Under the pieces are notes generated by a model, which made no database searches, was not told where the DNA came from, and was given only the letters and a program-made list of their open reading frames with translations. 64,000 nucleotides of DNA, from contig JALDNG010000006.1 in assembly GCA_024349245.1 (NCBI GenBank), positions 4,581,001 through 4,645,000 of the forward strand, read 5' to 3'. The position numbers and the translations under genes were made by a program. This DNA comes from Neodontobutis hainanensis. Taxonomy: Eukaryota; Chordata; Actinopteri; Gobiiformes; Odontobutidae. Shown piece after piece: positions 16,401 through 30,600 of the stretch; the first letter of the stretch is position 1; each line of letters opens with the position of its first letter.

Positions 16401-19400
16401 GAAAGATTCTTCTCTGCTCACAAATCAGGAGGATTAAATAAGTGGTTGTTTTCTCTGCTTGGAGTAATTGCATGTTGTGTTTTCCCAGTGCAGCACAGGT
16501 TGTGACTATACTTTAATGCTGCAGTTATAATGATAGGAAGCCTCCGGATAGAGCTTCACGTGAAAGTAGGACAGTCATAACTTTTTACTCTCAAAAAAAT
16601 ATTAACCAACACTGCATCTTCAGAGTCCATAATTGAAAGGGTCGCTTAGATATAATATGATTGTTAATGTAAATTGACATTGTACCAAAACAATTTATTG
16701 TATAAAAATTCTTTAGTGCTGTATATGTATAGCTAAATCATTGTTTTATTCTCCTCCTTGTGATTATTGGGGATTGGGAGTCACACCTTCTATCTAATAT
16801 GACATATAGCTTTATCTTTCTATTACCCATCATTCATTTTGATGTTTTCTATTGATTGTGCATGCTCTGTGTCACCTCTGGAGAAGAATGAAATAATGGA
16901 ATAACAGAGACGACCACTTTAGTGAAGAAGAAGAACAATGCGCAGTGGCTTTCGTTCCCATTGCGGAGCTCTTCAGTAAAGGCTGCAGCTTTGTAGGTAT
17001 AATCCTCTCTGACAGCCTGATACTTTTCTGTTTCCTGCCACCTCACCTTCTCCCGGCAGAGCCTCACTTGAGAGGTAACTTAAACATTTTGTTATGGGCT
17101 GACATAAATGGAGCAGAAGATGATAATTTCTTTAGAAATGTGGTAATTACTGGGGAGTGGCTGACAGGGGTTCTAGATGGCACCCACTGCACCTCAGCTG
17201 TGTTGCAAAGGCAGACCCTTTTCCACTGCTTCACTTCTGACTGCCTACCACCTAAAGGCTATTTTAATGCCATAATCTGTTCATTTGTTTCGAATTCTGA
17301 AATGGCAGGTGACTTGGCTTTGGTGTGTTGAGTACACACCTTGCAGTACAGTGTCTAATGATCCAGGGACCTTACCGTGGCATTGTTAGGAGATTGAGCG
17401 CTGACAGATAATCTTTAGCTGCAGGAGATCCATTCACTCTTTGATGCTGCTAAAGCTTCACTCATCTCATGCCTCGGCTTGTAACTCATTAGATAATGTG
17501 TAACGCATCTGTTCTTCATTAAGTGCGGTGTGATTTGCATTTAAATGCGGCGCTCTTCTAGAACTTTTTTGCTAACATATTGCGGTTAAGGAATTTTTGA
17601 GTGAACAATTTAATATGCATCAGTCTTGTACAGGGCTTTGGAAGTTAACTTTTTTTAGTTAAGTTCTACAACTTTCTGAAGCTGCAATCCTGCTGTGTAA
17701 GGCTAAAACGTTAACATGTCTGTAAAGGTTCTCCGTCATCTAAGTCATCTTGAAAAAAAGGTTAAAGCAAAGGCCTCTGGACTTAGTATTTAAGGTGAAA
17801 AACTTGGTGAAGAAAAAACTTTACCTTGAAAACTAAGTCCAGATGCTTTTGCTTTAACTTTTTCTTTGCTAATACTTTAGGTTTCATGTAAATATAAAAG
17901 CCTTTTAACTGGTGTGGCACAAAATATTGAACATTTACTGCTATCCATCCATGTCAAAGTAATTGGCAAAAGCGTTGAATCACTTTGAAACGAAAGTGAG
18001 TGAAAATAGTTATGGGAGGGAGAGTCTAGAGTTTTGCCTGTGTTGTTATTGAGGTAATCAATGTAGTTGTAGTGGTTTTTACTGATTTTACTGGTTTTGT
18101 AGAGCTACAGTATACTTTCTACACAAACAAGCATTACAGACTTTTGCTCATACAGTATAGTAAGCAGAAACATGTACTATGGATTACAAATGAGTTTCCT
18201 GATGCCTGAAATAGGAGACTAGTTTGTCTTACCCACATGTAGGTAGAGACTGCATTTCTTATCACGACTTTGGGACAAATAACCAAATAATAATAATAAT
18301 TAAAAGAAAACTTGAACACAACAATTTGACAAGAAAATGTAAGTATCAGTTTATGACACTAGTACATTAGTATATTTGTCTAACTATCTTACATGTGCAT
18401 GTTGTCATTTTCCATTTCTGTTTTCTCACAGTAATAATAATGAATAATGGATTCAATTTATATAGCACTTTTCAGGGCTCTCTAAGTGCTTTACAGAGTC
18501 CATTATTCATTCACTCCACAGTCACACACTGGAGGTGGAGACATGGCAACCCTTTTGCTCCTGTGGACTCCCTGACCTCCAAACATTGTCATGGATTCAA
18601 ACACCAGCGGCACAAACTCTGGAGGCAAAGTGGGTTAAGTGTCTTGCTCAAGGACAGTCTGAAATGGCGAGAGAGGGAAACAAACCGCCAACATTTTTGT
18701 TCTAGGACAACCGTTCTGCCACTGAGCCTCTGCGCCCCACAGTAGCCACAAGCGAGCCAAGTAGACGCTGCCCTTGTGTTTGTGCTGTTTGCTGAAGTCG
18801 TCCTGCCTTTACCAGACCTCAGTCTCCTCTGCCAGTTCTCACAAACCTCTGGAGAAGACATAGTAATAGAATTTCAACTTGTGGAAAACATTCGGCTGCT
18901 GGATTAAACTTCCATGAGAATGAATTCAATTTGTTGGCGTTAAGCTGTATTGACATTTTCTGTCATTGTGAGCAGCTCTTAATTCTTTGTAAAGTGTCTC
19001 TCTACTGCGGTTGTCACTCATCTATTCCAGCAGTATAAAGCTTTCAACACATTGTTATCAACAGAAGTGGGATGTGAGTGCAACGTGGCAAGGCTGCTGG
19101 ACAGTTACAGATACAAAGGATTCTTCACCCTGAAAATAATCTTTTTAAATCATTGTCAATGCTGAAGACTTTTTGCTGATTTGTGGTTTGGAAGAGCAAA
19201 AATAAAAATGTTTATTTGGTGAAACAAGTCATGCCCCAGTCCCACATGTTGACCCTTATTACACAATAATAAATGCACATTATTTGGCCCATTTTACAGA
19301 GCAGTCTTTTAAAATATCCATCAAAGAGAACTTGCAGAGACAAACCGCTGCCAACATTATTGTGATCCACCAAAATAAACATAGAGGGCATTATCCTCTT

Positions 19401-21648
19401 CAATGTTTACTGCAGTGTAACGCTTGAAGTTGAGATTTTATCAGAATCTTTTTTTATCAAAAGCACTTTCATCCTGACATTAGCAGAAAGATGGAGAGGC
19501 ATTTCTTTCATTTCATCTTTTCATCATTCAGTGTTTAGACAATTCTGGTCAAATTTTTATTTTTATTTTTATTTTTTTAAACCACTGTGGAATTTTCACA
19601 CAGAAAAGGCACAGATTTTGTCACTCCCTTTAATTGCTGTTATTAGAAATGATAAATTAGAATATTCTGAACATTGATTTTTCTTTGTCTGGTTAGATTA
19701 ATCCTGCAGGCAATCGAACACAGCAGATTTAAATTCAGATTTTGTAGATTTATGTTTTGTAAGATTCATTGTTTATAGAGTATGCAATTGAACAAAAATT
19801 AAAACATTTTTCCAATATTGTGTCATCACATCGAAATAATGCTTCATTCATATGTCTAGTTTGGAAAACAAGACATTTAAAGCAACACAGAACCTCGTGG
19901 AAGTACCATGTGTCGTGTTTCTATTTGAACAGACACTCTTGCATGAAAGTGAAGGACATTGAACTAAACTGATTCTGATCTGATCTTTTTTTCTGAACCT
20001 AAATAGTTTTTTATTTATTTTTATAGATAAGGGTATGTTCACATGCACTAAAAATGAGTGGCAGGTGTTGAATTGCAGTCTGCACTTTTGCCAACACTGA
20101 TCACTGAAAAAAACAAAAACTACACCCTCCAACTTTAATCTTCTTTGCCAAGAAAATTTATTTTTCACTAAGAGGAAAACATAAATCTCCTAATAACATG
20201 TTACAGCTTGTTGGTGTACTGTATATGAAACTGAAATGCAGCAGTGGGGTGGTAAAATGACCTGGTGGGCAGTATTGCATTAAGATGCAGTAACCGAAAA
20301 CTTTTCAACTGAGTGTTTTGATTTTACAAGCAGGGTCAAGAAAAGAAAGTGTTAATGGTGTCAGAGCAGCACCAGGCCACATCCTTAATGATCAAAGGAG
20401 TTGGTGTTGGAGGCAGGAAGCTCATTGCATTCTTCATGTATTCCACCCAGGCTCCATCGCCCACTTTGCCCTCAGCTAATGAGCCAAAGTACGAGAAGCG
20501 CTGGCTGGACGCCGTCTGCCTGCCCTTGTTGATGGCCAGAGTCTCCAGATACAAAGCGGGCACAGATAAATTAAGGTAAGTGTAATCCGGCATGATAAAA
20601 TTCACCTCCAAGGGGCACAGTTCAGTGAGCACAGTTGTTGGCTTAGTGAGCACTTTCCATTTAGGCGGCAGGATGTTAATGCCAATATCTATGCACAGGC
20701 ATAAACAGCTCAAAAGGTAAGTGCAGCTGTGAGGCAGAGAGGGCATGACGGCGAGAGCACTGGTCCAACTTGTAAATGCATTTGATTATTATCCCCGGCC
20801 TGTTCCTATTGATTTTTATGTGTACTGTACTTTGAAAATTGTTTCCCTTTTTAAATCCTTTTCAATCAGTGTTTTATATTTCTAAACCAAGGCAGACAAT
20901 ATTAAATCAGGGTTTATTCTCCAGCAGAAATTCAATAACAGAAAATATATTTAGTCAGTTTAATTTGTGTTTAGTATTTTAATAATTTGCCTATTATACT
21001 GCATGAGTTCTGCATAAATCATCTTATATTCATGATGTCTTTAAAGTGATTAAGAGCATATTTTTACATAATCTTTTTAATCCCGGAGTGGTTGTTTCCT
21101 CTGTTTTCTGAGCCATGTGTCAGGGCTTTTTGGCTATACTTTTCTTTCATTTGTTACACTCCTTCATCTGCTGAAAACAAAATAGAGCTTTACGCTCTAG
21201 TAATGAAAGACACTTGTCAAATTTGGCTTTTACCCAATTTGAAGTCCTAGGAAGTTGACATAAAATAAAAAATAACCATTGACATAAAATGTCTTTCAAT
21301 GCAAGGTCATAGAGAGTTGTTCAGACAAGATTTTGTAGAGCCTCAGTCTTGTCTTTTCTAAATCATAGATCATCACTATTGTCTTCTGTGCTTTGAGAGC
21401 CATATGAAGTTTTGATGCATATTTCTGAAATGTAGCACTCTGAAGGACAAAGTTGAGCACATAGAAGCAAGCTACGCAACTAATTAACTCAACCAACTTC
21501 CTATCATAGTCAAAGCAACAGACTATGATGTGAACACAAGTTCTTAGACAGAAAATTAGATTTGAAGTGTTTACTTTGCAGTTGAACTTTTTTAGGATTG
21601 AGTTTTTCTTCCAAATGAAAAGCTTAATGGACAGTTAAATGACTGCCT

Positions 21649-21697
<49 letters not shown>

Positions 21698-24600
21698 TGT
21701 GAGTATGGAATTGATGAAATTGCAGTGGTCACAGTAAAGCTAATAAGCTGGAGCAGTATCAGAAGCAAAGTTGAGTCTATAAGGATCCCCAGAGGCAGAG
21801 AGCACGTCAATACCTGAGCTCACTCCTCCAAATGTGGCTTACATGCCATAACCGAGCGCACAGACACACTGCAGATCAATGCGCTGTTAACACGGGTAAA
21901 TGATGACTTTGGACAGATCATTTCATAGACAGATAGTCTTCACATTTTAAATTACATATCCTTAAGTAACCATTCTGCCTGCTGTTTCCCATCTCAGCAG
22001 CTAATGGTCAGCAGAAGACAAACACAGCTGTCTTTTAATAATAATGCTCGTGTCAATAAGAAAAAAGAATTGACTCAATTATGAGGTAACATGACATACA
22101 GTATTTTCTCGTGAGGCCTGAGTTCTTCGGACAGCTCTCCATCAGGAGGGATATCAGGTTCTTTTAAAATGCATTCACAAACCACAAACCTCACAAATTT
22201 AGTCTTGTCATTTCCAATCACGGTTCCTTTTCAAGGCTGCTTCAAGAGTGGCCATACCACTCTTAAACATCTTTAGTGCTCGGCTGTAAATACCTGTATG
22301 AGTTCTACATTTAGAGCAGCCATTCCTGTCGGTTCAGTAGCTGACTCATCCACTCATCAAATGCTGATGTGGAGTCTGTAGGCTGCAACAGTTTTTGCCT
22401 CTGTAAAACTACTTTTCCAATCTTGATTGCTCTATTGTATAGCCGTGCAATGTTTATCATTTTAAGGTAAAAACAGAATGTAACAAGGCCATCTGGATCG
22501 CTGGCAGAAAACACAAAGGGCTGATCCTGTTTGTTTCTTTACCACACAGTTTTCCTCTGTGTGAGATGTCAGAGCAGCTCCTCAACCTGACGGGCAGCTT
22601 GTCTCGACCTTTTCTTTAAGCTCTCAAATCAGATGTTTTTGAAGAGAGACCTTGCCAATTAAGATTATTTTTTCCCCCTACCTGCACTTTTCAACTCCAG
22701 AAGTGTGCATTAATTTACCATCAATACAAATGACTCAATTAAAGGAATGCATTACACTTTAATGAGCTAATCTTCTTGGTGCTACTGGCTTGATTAGTGT
22801 CATGGGTTAAAAGTTGTCCTCTCCTCTAAGCATTTTTGGTAAGAAATCAAAAGCAAAAACTTTTCTTGCATTAATTATGCTGCAAATGCCCCAAAGCTTG
22901 ACTGTTTTCCTGCTTCACAAATCAGTAAGACATGCCACATCATTACACTACCAGCTCCACACCTCCTCAAAACACCTTTTTCCCTCCAGACAGTCTCTAT
23001 GTATCTCGCTGCATGTTGACTGATAATGCATCTCGGCGTTCCCTCTCTACATTTATAACTGCCTAGTCAGCACACAGACCACAATAATTTGTGCCTTTGG
23101 GAACGGTGCAGATGTATGAAACAGTTGGGCTCGCTATAGATCCTATTGCACACTGTGAGGATAGCTGTCCTGCTTGCTGAAGGTGGAGGGGCTCTGCAGC
23201 TCCTTCTGACGAGCGCCGACTTTGCCTGACAGTGATCTGCCAGCTGTCCATCGCTTTGATTAATCTCTTCGTTTGGAGCTCTTTATTCACTGCACTTTTA
23301 TCCTTCGCTGCATTCCTCCTATTCCTCCCTCATGTACAAGAGTTTTTGCATTATATAAAAAGAATGTCATCGAAAAACGTTATAGCTCTTTGCTGTTTAG
23401 TTTTACGTACAAGCAGCAGTTGAAGTAAATTACGTTTTCCTTTTTACAAGTCCTGAATAGGCTATGTCATGTACACAGTTATTTTTTAAATCGGATCATT
23501 TAAGGCTATAAGAATTGGGCTAAAACCTAAGCCGGAATCGAACCCGGGTTGCCCGAGTATGTGGTATGCACCAGGTGAGGCACCAAGGCACCCTGTACAT
23601 TTTGAAAAACTGAAAACTCATTTCATTTATTATTTTATTTGGACAGGCCAATGCATTTTCATGAACACACAGTGCTGTATAGGTTTACACAATATTATTG
23701 TAAATACACCAGATTTAGCAACAATGCTAATTTCCATCTTTAGTCCTGGACATAGAAAAAATACCATACAACAGACAGAACAAGCCTACCTACCCTAAAG
23801 TACAATTGATGCAATACAATCTACCTATTTTAAAAGTATAAATGCTTAAATAAAGTGCTCGTTATTATTTTAAAGTGCATATTTTCAAGTGCCTAAGCAC
23901 CCAATATCTCTATGACGACTGTTAACGCTCTGACGACACTACCAGACCATTAGGTGGAGCCCAAAAATACTCCAGATTTATTTAAGCAATTTCTTTATGG
24001 ACAGACTTCAAGGTTGAGTTATTTTAGCATTGTATTACAACACAAAGTAATTGTGTTGTAATATTACAATTTGGAGCTTCAATTTGTTCTAAAGCCCAAT
24101 TCAGCAAGCTGCCATTATTATACTCAACAATAAGCATTTGTGAATTGTGACATCACCACACTGGGTTTGACCTGTCGACACATAAACATGGTAAACAGAC
24201 TGGTTGACAGTGTATTTTCTGGCGAGAGTTTGCATGTGTACAGAAGGCAGCAGAACATACTATTTTAACAATCCAACTGTAGACACAGTATAAGTCATGC
24301 TCACCAACGGGTTTGTTAGGAATGCTGACTTTCTAACATCAGAGGACACGCTGTGTGCTTGAGAAGGGGAGAAGTGTGTTTTAGGAGCTGTCTTCAAGGG
24401 TTTCCGTCTCTCGTGTTGCACATTCAATCCATTCCATTCTTATATTTGCATATAACGCCCTCTTGTACAGCAACATCAACTCACTATGTCTTCTTGTTGG
24501 CTGCGTTGTGTTCTTCCCGCCTTAGTCTTCATTTCAAGTGTCCTATATTTACAAGTTATTTATTTTCTTTTGAAGACTTTTGATGTAAGTCTAAAATTGT

Positions 24601-27600
24601 AATTAGCCTGCAGAGGGCCTGAAATGAAATGTCACAAACAGCACATTAGGCTAATAAGCGTGATTGTGCCGGATGACCTCATCAGCACCTCATCAACAGA
24701 CACTATTAAAAGTGTTGGCTGTGACCTCCGTGACCTCCGAAGGGATTTCATAAAGCTGAAACGAGATACTCTTGAAGCTTATCGGTCTAATAAATTCTTA
24801 AGTGAAGCACACCCTTTAACCTGAAGCACAAGTCATTCATTTGGCATGTCTTGGATGCAATTACCATTACCATTTTCAGAAGCATACTTTAATATCACAA
24901 GACTACAGCTACAATCTTTTATAGGCAGTTGTGTGATTTGCCATCAGTCTTTATCGAGTATTTCACAAGTACACTAGTGCATGTAATGATCATTGACAGT
25001 AACACAGGACTCGGTTTGATAAAGGTAAAGATTGGAGTCTACTTCGTGAAAATGTTGCTCTGAAACCTCAGCACCACTTCTCTCTAATTTCAACCTCTAC
25101 GTTTGTTCCTCCAGGTCCAACTGTTTTGAAGTCTTTGCCTTGGATGGAGCCAGCAGCTATATTCTTCAATTTTGCACTGCAGCAGAAAGCACAGACTGGC
25201 TCCAAGCAATATCTACCAATATCAATGATTTGACACAGGAGAACGTAAGTCCATCTCTCCACCTCCAAAGCTCCTGGGGATCGTTCTGAAGAGACTTTAT
25301 TAAAGATAACATTTACTTGAAGAAACACCTGTGAAAAGTTTGATTATTTTGAACGACATGAGTAGGAATGGGAGTTTTATACACAACCAGGTATCAATAC
25401 ATAGATTTGCTGCTGTCAAAAAATCGAATTAAAAGAGTCAGTCAGGGCCTCCTGCAGTCATCAGCAAACCAAGAGGTTTCCAATGGATGAAATATTTACT
25501 CTGATTTAGTTTAATTTTCAAAAGAAGCAGCAGTCATTTCTTATATCAATCAGGAAGCTAAGCAATAAAGCTTAAAAGGGTGTGAGGTGTGGAACTGTGA
25601 CCTGCAGATGCCACCAAGAACTACACATGCCACAAAAAAAAGAACACTTCTTTAGGTTATATTTTCAGGGAAAAGTCATCATATTTTGTTAGATGGTTGG
25701 CCTGATCCTTAATGAATACAAAAGTCAACAAAAAAAGAATAAATTGAATTAACAACAAAAAAAAAATGATTACAACAGGGCGTATTGGTCATTTATGAAA
25801 TCATCAACAGCTCCTCACAGTAAATGTTTGTCTCTGACTCGACAACAGCATCTTAATGAAGATCAGATAGAGCTGTAATCGATGTGTTTTGCCTACAGTA
25901 TCTTGTTCTTCTGATAATTGTGAGGCAGCTGACACAGACTAAAGTGTAACCATGTCTGACGAGCACTCATCGACAGCCCCCACCCCAACCCTCCAAAGCG
26001 CATAAGAGCCTCTCTCATACCTAATTAATGACTGCTAAGTAGTCATTCTGTGTGTGCGCCTCTCTCTCTCATTTCCTTCTATTTCACTTTGATTAACACG
26101 CAGACGATGTGATGCATTTCTTTTCGGTTCGGGCGCAGACGTTACTGTCTGCCCGAGCCTGTCAATTGCACAGCTGCCTTTTTAAAAATGTGTGATTAAT
26201 TCATGGCTGCATCACCTAATTACGGACGTGGAGTGTGATTGCTAAATGGCCAATCAGGAGGTAATTGTGTAGCCGCTTTGACAGAGCGGAACTTTTGTTT
26301 TAATGACCTACAACCTTTAAATAGACTCTGTAACACACTTGACGTCCCACGTGTGTGTTGTATGTACATGTCAACATGTTCTGATTGATCTTTTATTTCT
26401 AAAGCCATGCAACGTATATAACACATTTATATTTTTTCCCCCATAGATAAAAATAATCAACAAGTTCTGCTCCTCCGACGATCAGGTATGTTGACACTGA
26501 CCTCAACATGAGGTGTCCCTCTTTTTGGTTATTAACAAAAATACTAAAAACAAACTAATAATAAGTTTGTAAACTAATACAAGTCTCCTTTAAAAAGAGC
26601 TGTGTTATTATCAACACACAGTGCATTAAAGGCAATTATTATTGGTATAAAGGCTTGCAGATTCAAGCTTTCAGTTATTAAATATGATTTAAAACATGAA
26701 CTGTAACTTATTCTAACGTTTTATTTAATGTAGTAACTTTAAAATTGTACTCAATTAAACAAGCATACAATCTCAGGACATTTCATTTAAGGCTTTCTGT
26801 AGCCAGTTATTATACAAAGTGTGAATGTTTTGAAACAGTTATTCAATAGTCTCTAATTCCACACCTTTGTAAGACACGGGCCCAAAGTGAATGTGTTGAG
26901 AGAGGCTGAGAGTCAGTCTGGAGCAGATCAAAGCAGTGCAGCTCACACTGCAGCAGCAGCACAGCTTCATGGTGTATCAGTGTACTGCTCTGGAGTTCCT
27001 GGTGCATTTATTCACTAAAGCACTTCACCTTGTCCTGGACTGAACATTTACAGAGTGCTGCCTGTGGAGTTTATCAGTGTGTCTAATAGTGTAAATGTGA
27101 TTTGCAGATTGTCCATGTGGGCTGGGCATGTGAAAGCCCCGAGGGCAGCGTCGCCGGTCGAACGACAACATTCAAGTTCCTGGCACTGAGGGGGCCCTAT
27201 TTTTTTATTTTCAGCACTCCGCCGGTAATTATCTTCTTAACCTGCTCTAAATAACTTTATCTCAGTAAAACCAAAATCACTTTTCTCTGATCTAATAACC
27301 TACCTACTGCATGTTACTTTTTCATCTGTATTCATTTGGAGATATCTTTGTGAGGATGTTTTTGGAAAATGAGAGTTGCAGTTTAATCCTATTTGTAGAA
27401 CTTGACTGTTGCTACTAGAAACTGCTCACCAGAATCAACATAAACATTATTACATGGGGGTGGATCCTACCTCAGCTGCTGGAAATGAGAGGGAAGAGAA
27501 GCCATGCATCATGTCATCACACATACATAACACCGCTAAAGCCTAAACATTGTTTTTATTGAAAGCATTCTTTTCACCTGTATATTGAGCAACGTCCTAA

Positions 27601-30600
27601 TTTGTCTGTTCCTAGTTCTCTTTCTGAATAAAAATAGTCCATTCTAAGAACAGTTTGTCTCCAAACTAAACACCCAACAGTCCCAATTATTATTAAACAC
27701 ACTTGCCATTTCTGGTGCAGTTAAAACAAATTGGTGGTGCTGTTGCTCTGTTAGTCTGGTTCATAGGGACCCCAGGTGTCCAGACAAACCAAAAACAAAC
27801 CAGAAACAGGAATAATGGGATGCAACAGTACAATCATGTCCTTTGATAAATTCCTGAGAGTGTAAAGTGCAAAGTCTTTTGTCAGCCCAATAAGCTCTTT
27901 GAGAAGCTCTTGTTTCTCACCTTTCTTGTTTTGAAGGTTCCTGAGGACAGTTTTGTTGTGGGTGACTGTGTTTCTATTTTAAGTTCAAAGCTTACAGCAG
28001 TTCCTCGTCTTTCAGCTTTAAAACCTGTAACTTGATGCTCTTATCTAACTCAGAGCATTTCTCAGTGTCGGTGTACAATATTTGGAGGGGTTCTTTTAAA
28101 GGCAGGTCTATCACTGGTGTGCCCATCAGACAACGACTTCCCCTCTGGGCTCAATTCCCTCTTCTTTACCCTTCATTTATCGAACCAAGGAGATTGGACA
28201 GTTGACCTAAATGTAAGGCTTATGATAAAACGACACACATGCTTCTAGTTTGTTTGCAGCCAAGCCCTGTAATTATCACCAAGATCTTTGCCAGCATTTA
28301 TTTTCTACAAAAATGTTGCCAGCTTTGTCCTGTAATGTCAAAACCTGAATGTTTTTGCCTCGAATGCATCTCCTTGTAGCCCTGTGCAACATGAAAGTCC
28401 TGAAGCAAGTGGCTACTTCATTGCATTTTGATTTCAGCATCCCACAGAGTGTTTCAAGTACAAAGTTGCAAATGACTTCCTCTGCCACCGGAGTGGCACA
28501 TATTGGCAATTCTTACTCTGTATCATCGCTGTGTGAGGCAGCTACTTCAGCTGGCTGTTACCATAGCCAGAAAAAAGACTGTCAATCGGTGATCTCTGGA
28601 TTGTCAAGCTAAACCTGTCCAGAACAGACATTAGTTTGACTTTTAGACAAATGTTTAGCTCTAAAGCAGAAATAAATGTTGTGTTTGAGAAATAAATCGT
28701 TTTCTCAGTGAATGCAGCTCTGTCATTTATGCAGAGTTTGATAACCATATGTATAATTAATAGCAACAGTTGATATATATTTTTAGGCTTTGCTAATTGA
28801 AAATATTATTCCACTGATTGGGTTTAACATGGCAGTTCTGTAATTCTAATATTTGACTTGTATAAATTAAAAAAAACAAAAAAACAAAACAAATATTGTA
28901 GCATGTCCTAATAGGGCAAGGGTCAGCTGTGTCCTGGATGGTAAAATATCTAAATTGGTTAGCCTCTCGAGACAACTACAAGATAAACTTTGCACAAAAG
29001 GAAACGGGTCAATAATCCTGTAAGATTATAAAGTTGTTAAAAGGAAATTGAAATTATTGTTATAATAATCTGTGTACTTGTAATCTCTATATTGTCTGCC
29101 TAGGTGTATCACAACAAACTGAAGTCTTGCACTTTCAATGTGATCACAAATCTGCATGACAATGTTGCAACGTGTGCAGCAACATAACATTATTAGATTG
29201 ATTACAATTGAACACAAAGATTTGCATCTCAAGTCAGTTGTTGCTCCTTGTCTTTACGTGTCGTTTTTTCTTTTGTGACTTTCTCTGTTTAAAATGCAGG
29301 TCTTGTATATTTTTCTTCCTATTCTGTATTAACATATTCATCACCTGTGTAACTTTAATTTGCATTTAATATCAGTCTTCAGAGGTGCTGCTAACAAGTG
29401 CAGAGAAGCTTGTTTTATGCTCTTCTCTTCATCTCTCACTCCTTGATGGTTATTTTTCAGATCAGTGCTACTGACTGGGGACAAGCTGAAACGACATACA
29501 ACCTCTATGAGGTTCTCTTCAAGGTTCACAAGGTAAATTCAGAGCCCAGCACTGGGCATCTTAGCTGTTCAAAATACAATTAGTGTGTTTTTTTATCTCG
29601 GTAAAGATAGCATTTTTGATCCTTTAAACAAAGGAGTCTTTCAGGTGTCTACTTAACTCTCCAGACCAGGGGTGGGGCTTTGAGTCACAGACCTTGGGAT
29701 TAATGTTTTCTAATTTAAATACAGGCTGGGGTTTTGAGTAAATATATTTATAATGTTAAAAGGACATTTTAATGTACTGTATTAAAGTGTTTCATTTGTT
29801 TTGCAGTTGTGGATGGCAGAGGACTGCTGGCTTCAGGCCAGGCTCTACCTAGGTCTAGAGCATTCGCCCGAGCAGCAGGACGAGTCGCTGTGCTTCAGTA
29901 TTCTGGTCGGCCACGGTCAGAGCCACACTTTTCGGGTGGAGCTGGCCTCTGACCTGGCCATCTGGGAAAAGTCCTTCCAAAGAGCTGTCTTCTTGGAAGT
30001 TCAGCGGATAAGAGTGAGTATTATGTTAAATTTCTAGAATTAACACATAATTATTGTGTGATCAGCTCCAAACCATGGATTAGGTTAATTTAAAGAACAG
30101 AAAATATTTTTAACAAAATGCCAGATGTACTTCTATTTAGGCAGACATTCAGTAATTACTGTTTTATGTGTTGATCTGCAGTTGTCCTCCACAACCATTA
30201 ACAAAATACTAGTCCTAACCATCTTAAACAAGAAATGATCATGCATTTCTTCATATTTATCAAACTGAATCAACTTAAATCAACACTGCTTATTTACTAT
30301 TTTTTTTGTTTAACTGTGAGTTATTACACTTACAGAAAACAATACCGTGGTGCACCTCTTACACCTTTTAGTCACCCAAAAGTTAATCCCAGTGTTTTTC
30401 TTAATTACTACTGATATAAAAATACCTTCAGCTTCAGTAAGAATAAGTCTTCACCTCAATGAGCCATTAAATTGCTTCTTAGGCAAACAGCCTGTTTTAA
30501 ATGTAATGCTATGAACACACATAGAAAGTACATGGTCAGCAGTTTTAACCAGCACTGGGTAACTTTTAGCCCAAAAATATATTTTCTTAAAAAATGTTGA

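Larger units (their letters stand above)
14338..20450 (+). other. SNTG2: SNTG2 intron 7
   Basis: This 6.1-kb intron lies between the Ser-rich linker exon and the first PH exon. No additional exon was recognised. It contains a 115-base inverted repeat (17752-17867) and a SINE-like repeat (18430-18740). Copies of a short dispersed motif occur at about 20030-20140 here and in other SNTG2 introns. Confidence 0.7.
20576..25114 (+). other. SNTG2: SNTG2 intron 8
   Basis: This 4.5-kb intron divides the PH-domain coding sequence at phase 2 (AG|G, Arg). It contains a (GT)n microsatellite at 21651-21694 and a tRNA-like SINE remnant at 23525-23770. No exon was recognised. Confidence 0.75.

Noticed and set aside
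23525..23600. Possible minus-strand tRNA gene with a GGGTTCGATTCC box
   Set aside because: The A-box is degraded, the acceptor stems do not pair convincingly, and SINE-like sequence adjoins it. It is better explained as a tRNA-derived repeat head.
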